From: Branchiostoma floridae
Taxonomy: Eukaryota; Chordata; Leptocardii; Amphioxiformes; Branchiostomatidae
Assembly: GCF_000003815.2 (NCBI RefSeq)
Contig: NC_049996.1
Span: 8,953,310 to 9,017,309 of the forward strand
Reading direction: 5' to 3'
Length of the DNA stretch: 64,000 bases
Both the position numbers and the translations under genes were made by a program. How positions within the stretch are numbered: the stretch's first letter is position 1; every line of letters starts with the position of its first letter. Below the pieces are notes generated by a model that was not told the origin of the DNA, made no database searches, and saw only the letters and a list, made by a program, of their open reading frames with translations. Positions 9,501-18,810 of this stretch are shown here, piece by piece.

Positions 9501-12500
9501 AGGTCCAAGCAATTAGTCTTGACAACATGTTTGTGGAAACTTTTGAGTCTCAATGTTGTCCTGAAAGCTCGGTCCTTCACTTTGAACTTCGCGAGGGTCT
9601 GTATGGGGATTCTTGGGTGGATTGAATTTATATTCCACGTGGTTAGACCTTAGTAAGACGCCGAATAATTGGATTTGTGCCCTCTAGCTGCTAGTTATAT
9701 TACTGTACCGGAACGTTTTTTCGGAACATCATCCATTTCTTTTTTATCTGAAGATGGTACGGTCTTCAATTTAAAGTATTAAATAGGTCTTTGGTTGACA
9801 AAGAAGTGACAGAGCTTTTGGGCCTCCTAGCACCTTTTATGGAAGTGCAGGGGCCTTTTGTTGCTTGCTTTTTAACATTCCCTTACGATCACACTGACGT
9901 GCGACACACGGGTAAAATTCGTGACCTCTACATACAAAATGGCCGCGGCCAAAATGTCAAACCCTCGTTTTTGGCCCCAAATTACATGCTCAAAGTTAGA
10001 TACAAGATACTTCAATGGGAATCACAATTTCGCCATTGAATTAAAGACGAATTCAATTCACAATTATCAAAATTCATACTAAAGAAATGATCGCAACTAG
10101 TTTGCGCCCATTTGGTATATTTTACTAATTGCGATTTTTTTTAAAATTTTCACAACATTTTCGCAAATGTCAGCGAATGTCTATCGCATATATAGATTTA
10201 TCCTCAGGTAACCCCAATAAGAGCAAGATACCAGCCTATACGCTTCACGAATAATCTACTTGCAACGCTCCACGTTGAAATGTACAGAGATACAGTGTCA
10301 CAGAGTTCCGACTTCGATTAGCAACGAATTTGAATGGTTCGCTACGCATCACAAAAAATAAGGCACGCGCAACCTCCCTCGTTATTGCTGTAAGGCTACA
10401 GCAAGTAGATTTTGTGGTTGATATCATGCAGAATCCAAAAAATAATGAGATAGCGCGAAAAAAAATGTGTAAAAAAACAAGATGGCTAAATTTTCAAAAT
10501 AGACACCATAAATGTCGTAACAAGATTTGAAGTGACAAACGTGGCGTCACTAACAAAGTATTCTTTCCTGTATTAAAGAAGTGAGCTAGTGTAGTATAGG
10601 TGATATTACTGTGGTACACTGGTACCACTAAGATTACAGTCATGGCTTATATATTGGTTGCACTTTTACAACTATTCAAGTTTCACTTCTGCAACAATAG
10701 CCATGTCTACCTCTCTAGCGTCACTTTTACAACTATGATAATTAGTACAGCACAACATGTTGCATATATTGGTCTATCTGACCATCCCCGAAGAGGGAAA
10801 AATTCTTGATTTTTTTCTGAAATCAGACGATAATTAATGATCGCTCGGATGTCATCCATAAATTTTACTTGCTGTGGCCTAAAAGAGGCATACAAATCCT
10901 CCCTCGTGATTGGTCTAACAAAAAATCAATACCATTCTTTCTGGTTGGCTGGTTTTGTGAGAACATGTGTAAGACTAATTGGACAGCTTTATTGGGGAGG
11001 TCTGATATGTGAGGGCGGAAATGGGGGTGTAGGGGAAGTTCTCATTAAAAGCATGTCGGTGCCCACATCAATAAGCACATGACAGTTATACGGGCTGTAG
11101 TTTTTAGATAGAAAAGGCGTTGGCGTCGTTTTGGTGTAACGATTAGGGTGTTTGGCCTAGGACCTAGAGGTCCCAAAGGTACCGATGAATGAACGAAGAC
11201 CTTTGTTGCACATTTTTGCCACACCGGGCTAAGTACAGGTCACAACAAGACATGTTGAAGAGATACATTTAACAGATACAAGATAAAACTAACGTTAGAT
11301 AGGTTCAACTTCTTCTCGCTTTTCAGTTATGTTGGATATAGAAGAACAGAATATGTTTTATAATCGATGGTTTGTCTAGTTTCATTAGAAATATGAATTT
11401 TTCTACAGAACCTACATGTAAGTGTATGAAATAGGGGAATAGATTTTGTATAAGCATGTACAGGTCATTTCACTCTTCCCTATACAAACTACAATATACT
11501 AACAAGTACCCTCGGGAAAGGAACCTTACAGTTACACGGCTTTTCTCACTCCACCCAGGTGTAAAAATGGGTACCTGACTTAAGTTGGGGAGGTAAAAGG
11601 CAATGGAAGGAGAGGGATGGGCTCCACCTTCTAATACCATAACATACTGCACCTATGGCCTCAAAAAGCACATGGGACTACCTTTAACTTTACCTTTTCA
11701 ACATGCAAAAACACAATATAGCCCCTGGGCAAAGATATTTGGTCGAAAGCAATTGTAACGTTAAAGGAGTTCCATTTTGCCATGGAATGCTTTTATATTC
11801 TCGGCACATTTCTCTCTATAACTTAAGTAAAAGAAATGTCAAGAGACTCGTTGCCGCAGGCAAATTTGAATACATCTTTAGATTTTACAAATTACAGCTT
11901 TCATGATATAGAAATAGAAATACCTTTTGATTGCTTCGTTATTGGAAAGATAAAGTACTAGTAAAAGCCCACAAATCGCCCTGACCAATTGTAACCAGAG
12001 TTTCTAGCTGCAAGATTTGTTTTTTATTTGTGTTTTGAAGCTTCTAGTTCCTACAAAAGCCAAGAAAACTTGTGGTGGTTTCAAGTTCAAAATACTTCGT
12101 AGCTAACGTCCTTAAGGATTGGCAAATGCCAAGGTTCCCTTGTAATTGTCTTCCAGGAATTTTGCTTTATATATTAATTAAGCTGTTTTATAACTGACTT
12201 AATTGACGTTTGTACTTAAGGTGAGGTACTTAAGATCCATTAGTACATCCTAAATATGCTAGAATGCATTTGACAAGACAGGTGGTGGCATATCACAAAA
12301 GGCAAGACTGGCTTCCTACGTCATGTGTCATTTGCAGTAACATTAGCGTCAGATTCAAGTACCACTGTACGATGCGAATGTCGCCCACGCACCATTAACG
12401 ATATAACGTTAGAAGTACAAAGAAAACAAAAGTAGTCTTGCTAGTACTCTTGGTATTAATCTGGCTTTGGTCAATTTTTCTTGCTAAATGCTCTTCGCTG

Positions 12501-15500
12501 ATAGTTTTCTTCTGTTACAGAAGTTTTATGCTTTGCAAGTAAAGGTTTTATAGTTTTTGTAGCTTCGCAAAGAAGGCCATGCTTTGTTAGTAGCGAATGT
12601 AACGTTACGTATATATATGAATGATATCCGTACGAGCAGCAATTTTTATCCTAAAAAAACGTTATTGACTGTGTTATACATTAAATATTTTCATCTACAA
12701 TTTGAGCAGATGTAACATCCATTGGCATAATACCGGTCGGTTTACTGCAATTTCTCAAGCAATGCTAATTTGGCAAATGATCAACGCATCATTTTCTCCA
12801 GTTACATGTTGCTGTTACAGCTTACCTTTGCCACTTTTTCTGTGTAAATTATTTTGTCTCTCTGGTCCTGCTAAAAACATAATATCGTAATTGGAACACA
12901 CCGCGGAATTGCACGGAGAACGGGCGCGTGGTTGGAAGGGGGTGCACTATACCGGCCGAACGAAACACGGCACAATTAACTGCCGCTATGTACCTTTATA
13001 CATCCTCTGTAACACAGTTGTTCCTTTCTTTCCTGTTAGTAGTTGCACAAAACAAAAATCTGCATGAGCATACAAAAAGTCATGAGAAAATGGGCGTATA
13101 CTGACAAGAATTTTCATTTAATTTTGGTCCGTCACAACCGCTATGACGTAAAACTTTACTGCTGGCCGTAGCATTAAAAATGGCGGGAAATGGCGGCGTA
13201 CGTTCAATTTGACCCATTCAGCCGTAGATCCGGGCGATAATGCAACGGTTCCTCACACTTTTACACGAGTTGTAGGTCACCAAAAGAAATTCAAGATTGC
13301 TGTTGAATCATGCTCGTCTTGTGCCGTGAGCACATGTGATTATTATCTACAAATGTGGCGATGAACGTGACAGTGTGTTTGTCCCACGACGAGCTCGCCT
13401 GCCCCGAAAATGACCTGAAAACTTTTGGCCTTGTTGTCTTCGAATGCATTGTTATCGATGCTTTGTAAATTATGTATTGGACACCTAGATGTCTGAAGTG
13501 TGCATACCTCAGAAATAACTATTGTTGCATGTGTAGATCTCTTTAAGTTCCACTATTTTTAATCGACCGGTATAAGGCTTATGACCGGTATTATGCCAAT
13601 GCATGTTATATGCCATATATTTAACCTTGAATGGGGGGGATACAAACTTAACCACGTTTGGGATAGCGCCACCTACCTACATAGACTACATATACGGTTG
13701 AACATTAATCAGAACTCCAGTCAGAAGCTCTGAGGAAGGTGTCTGAGAGACTCCATAACTTAAGCACTGTAAGCACATCCTGGTTGTGTACAAGAATTCT
13801 CCTAAGTTTGTTGGGACCCAAGCATTAAGAACCTTGCCAGGTTTGACTGTATGCTAGCTATCCAACTGATAATTGCGTAATGTTAGCCGCACATTGGCAA
13901 CATCACATTCGGAGCACGTCGTTCGTATAGACGGTTAGAGATCAGAAATAGCTTTAAGGAGGAACTTGTGGTGACAGCGTGCGTAGGTCCAAGCAATTAG
14001 TCTTGACAACATGTTTGTGGAAACTTTTGAGTCTCAATGTTGTCCTGAAAGCTTGGTCCTTCACTTTGAACTTGAACGCGAGGGTCTGTATGGGGATTCT
14101 TGGGTGGATTGTATTTATATTCCACATGGTTAGACCTTAGTAAGACGCTGTGGAGGGCCCGCTCCAGGTGTTTATTTTTTTGGCTAAAATGTAAACAGAT
14201 AAACAAACACTGATAAACATTGTAATGGATTTTTATCTGTTTTTAGTTTTGACATTATACAATATCTACACACTATCTCCGCACTCAAACTAAATGCGCT
14301 AATCAACAAGCTTTCTGTCAATCATCTGATCCTTCTCAAGTTGATGGGACGGTGGCCGATACCGACCGCCAATCACCTTTGACCCACTGCTGACGTCACG
14401 CTTTCGTTCAGGTCACGTGACATACAGTTTGGGGAAAATCAACTTTATAAGGTTCAGAGGACAGATGAAAGCTTGTTGGTAAGAAAGATTTACTTTTTTA
14501 CCCACGGAAATTCCGCAAACTTAAAACCACTGCGAACATTTTTCCATGGCAATAAGAGACTACAGTGCATGGTGCTACCGCGAACTTAAAGCCATGTATT
14601 TGCCATAGATGTGCCACTGTCATCTCAGCACATCGGTAACAATGCTCAGGTCCTGGTCATCTGTCTGTCTGAAAGTGAGGCCGAGGCCCAACGAAAGGAG
14701 GAGCAGATGTCAAAGGTCAGGCGAGCGCGGGAAGGTGCGGAGCTGTTGGCCAACACGTTCTCTGCAGGTACTGTAGTAATTGTCTTGTTCTAGACAAGGT
14801 TTACAACTAGCCTGGGTACCATCCTGGGTACTAGTAGTTTGCTTCTGCTACCAATCTGAAGACCTGCACATTCAAACTGTTTGGTTCTAACGTCAGTTAA
14901 TGAGCGAATTAAGGAATGGGTTCTAGAGCACTTGTTTGATGAAATTTTGTTTGATGAAAGTGAATTTGAGAAAACTTGTTAAACCCTGCTTTCCACAGGA
15001 TATACGGAAATTCTTGTACACAACCAGGCTGTACTTGTGACCTGGAGTGCTGCTTCTCGCTGCTATATGTAGCTGATTTAGGTGGTGGCAAGAAGCAGAA
15101 CTCCAGGTCAGAAGCTCTGAGGAAGGTGTCTGATAGACACCAAAACGTAAGCAAAGTAAGTACATCCTGCTTGTGTACAAGAATTCCCCTATATTCTATA
15201 TTCTACCAATCTAATGAAACTATTTTGGGGCCTTCTTTCCACAGACGATGACATGGAGCATGACGGTAACCAGTATGGTCTACAGATAGCGGACCAGACC
15301 GGGCGTGCCCTGCAGATCCCGCGGGAGGAGAAGCGGGCACTGACCGTTGCCATGGCGCTGAACGAGAGAGGCAAGGCAGCGCTGAAGAGGAAACAACATG
15401 GCGAGGCCTTGCTGCTCCTACTAGAGGCTGATCGAGAATTCCAGTGAGACTATTTCCATTTTGTTATTGTTATTGGGTGGACTGACTACTCTTTGCAGCC

Positions 15501-18500
15501 AGGGGCTGTATTGCGAGGAAATAACAATAGGCGGGGCTAAATTGTAAGTGTCTGGAGCAAGCTGCCATTTGGTGCCACTCAGGTGACCTCAGTATGGCAG
15601 TAATTGCCCCAGCTGTGGCCATGGGATTGTAGGTTTTGAACCACTCACGCCAGGGAAGAACCCCTACTTTTTTAGATAAAGTGTGGTGGATCTTTAACAT
15701 GTTGGAGGTGTATGTGGCTCACCTCCAACACGGTATCGTCATTTAATGTCCTATCCGTGGGACGACCCTAACCGAAGCTAGGTACTCATTTTCGCCTGAG
15801 GAAAGTGTGAAAAGTCATGCCTTTCCCAAAGGTACAACATTGCCATATTTGCCACAATTCATATTTCACTAAGTTACATCTACCACTGAAAATATTGGCA
15901 CGTAAACGGCACCCTCAATCTGCATTTCTTTACAATCATTTGACATTTTTGTATCAAATTTGGTAATCAAATTTCCATCCATACAGGCAGTGTAGATCAG
16001 AGATCCTGCAGGCAGTAGATAACTATGCCATCCTTTGTCTGGACATCGTGTGGTGCTACCTGTGCCTGAAGAATGTGACGGCCCTCCCCGACGCTGAGAC
16101 CAGGCTGCAGAAATGTGAAGAGCTGTTCCACAAGAGTTACGGCAGCAATCTGGAAAGACTGACAACTGTGAAGGTACGTTTAAGCCACAATGTCACAATT
16201 CAAGAGAACGCCAGCTGAATTTGAAGATTGGCCGAAGCTTGCCAAATTTCATAATCACTTGAGCGTTGACCATATTCGCTGCATTTTTGCTGAAGCCCAC
16301 ATAATTGGCAGGATTTCTAGTGACGCTCAAGAAGAGTGATGGATGTCACTCTGATTGTCCAAAAGAAATGTAGTTGTGGAGATTGTACAGTCTCTAGAAA
16401 CTTTGAAGGTAAGTTCAACCTAGCTCAGAAATTTCCTTGGAAACTTCATATAGAGCTTCTATGGCAATCCGAGTTTGTTCCCAGTGTTGGATACATAGTT
16501 TAAATGTTGTACAGTGTTTCATGTTGTCTTGGTTTGTTTGTTGTTGTTGTTTACCTGCAGGGAAGCAGCGGCCAGGAGAAGGCTCTGTTTGTCCGCTTGC
16601 ACCTTCTGCAAGGTGTGGTGTTCTTTCACCAGGGCCGGAGAAATCAAGCTGTGGCAGAGCTGGCCAAGGTAGCAAAATGGTTATTGCATGTTCAGTTCAG
16701 TTTATTAATAACAACAGTCTTGCAAGTAGCCAATAAAGCTACTGGAAATTACAATAAACAAGGCATTACTATCATATACATTTAGCAGCATACATTCTGT
16801 TGTTCTAAAAACGTGTAAAAACATTTACCTAATCTAAAATGACAATCTGAATACATCTTTTTGTAACGCCCTACGAGATACGTGCAATATTGTTAGATCT
16901 GATTATTTCAACTTGTGTAAATTAGAAGTAATTCAGTGCAAGACACTGCAATTTTCCAATAAACGCCCTCTTGAATCTTGGATCTTACCCCTTGCTGTAC
17001 AGGCAGATGCTTTTCTACGACAGCTTCAAGTTGACGAGTCCAAGGTGACGGAGCTGCTGACCATGGGGTTCAGTGGTGCTGAGACCAGGCTCTACAAGTG
17101 TCTGAACAAACGAACAAACTAACTTGTTTGTCACTTATCCCATGCTGTACAGGCAGATGCGTTTCTACGACAGCTGCAAGTGGACGAGTCCAAGCTGACA
17201 GAGCTGATGACCATGGGGTTCAGTGGTGCAGAGCCAAGGCTCTACAAGGGTCTGAACAAATGAACACACTAACTTGTTACTTATCCCATGCTATACAGGC
17301 AGATGCGTTTTTACGACAGCTGCAAGTTGACGAGTCCAAGCTAACGGAGCTAATGACCATGGGGTTCAGCGGTGCAGAGGCCAGGCTGGGACTGCGGGCC
17401 TGCAGCAACAATGTTCAGGCTGCAGTCACTCACATCATGCAGAAACAGGAGGTCAGGAGATGTTAGCTTGTACCACATCACTAACGCTATAGCTAGTTAA
17501 TTTAATTTATAGGGTATCCTATATCTGTTGCATTTAAAACCAGGGTATTTAGGGATATCAAGCCAACAGATTCAAACTGCAGTATTCTGATCAAAGTGCA
17601 GTATTTTAAAACTACTGCAATTGTAAACCACCATCTGTTGGCTTGATACTGTTTTTAGATACAATGGATATAGGTTATCCACAGATAAAGGTGAGCTAGA
17701 GTTACTCCTTGTGTATGTGTGGGAGAGTGTGGTCAGGGGATGTTGGCTTTTGCTGCATGGTTAAAGCTAAGATGTAGGAGAATTCCTTTACACAACCAGT
17801 TTATACTCACATAGCTTACGCTGGCAACATATAGTGGCGAGGAGCAGAACTCCAGTTAGAAGCTCTGAGAAAGGTGTCTGAGAGACATCAAAACGTATTA
17901 ACTGGTTGTGTGAAAGAATTCTCCTATATCCTTAGACTATATTCTACCAACCTGGTGAAATCATCTTCGGGAAATGGTTAGTACAGCTAGTTCATTTAAA
18001 TGACAGGGTGACCTATATTCTGTTGTATTTAAAATCCGGGGTATTTATGGGATATGATTATGAAGCAAACAGATGGTGGATTCAAATTGCAGTATGTGTG
18101 NNNNNNNNNNNNNNNNNNNNNNNNNNNNNNNNNNNNNNNNNNNNNNNNNNNNNNNNNNNNNNNNNNNNNNNNNNNNNNNNNNNNNNNNNNNNNNNNNNNN
18201 NNNNNNNNNNNNNNNNNNNNNNNNNNNNNNNNNNNNNNNNNNNNNNNNNNNNNNNNNNNNNNNNNNNNNNNNNNNNNNNNNNNNNNNNNNNNNNNNNNNN
18301 NNNNNNNNNNNNNNNNNNNNNNNNNNNNNNNNNNNNNNNNNNNNNNNNNNNNNNNNNNNNNNNNNNNNNNNNNNNNNNNNNNNNNNNNNNNNNNNNNNNN
18401 NNNNNNNNNNNNNNNNNNNNNNNNNNNNNNNNNNNNNNNNNNNNNNNNNNNNNNNNNNNNNNNNNNNNNNNNNNNNNNNNNNNNNNNNNNNNNNNNNNNN

Positions 18501-18744
18501 NNNNNNNNNNNNNNNNNNNNNNNNNNNNNNNNNNNNNNNNNNNNNNNNNNNNNNNNNNNNNNNNNNNNNNNNNNNNNNNNNNNNNNNNNNNNNNNNNNNN
18601 NNNNNNNNNNNNNNNNNNNNNNNNNNNNNNNNNNNNNNNNNNNNNNNNNNNNNNNNNNNNNNNNNNNNNNNNNNNNNNNNNNNNNNNNNNNNNNNNNNNN
18701 NNNNNNNNNNNNNNNNNNNNNNNNNNNNNNNNNNNNNNNNNTTA

Positions 18745-18810
<66 letters not shown>

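Noticed and set aside
9791-10039. 82-aa ORF starting at TTG in intron 4
   Set aside because: No recognisable domain and no ATG.
8682-14147. The two ~980-bp direct repeats as LTRs of a retrotransposon
   Set aside because: No TG..CA ends, no primer site or polypurine tract, no gag-pol frame between them, and no flanking duplication.
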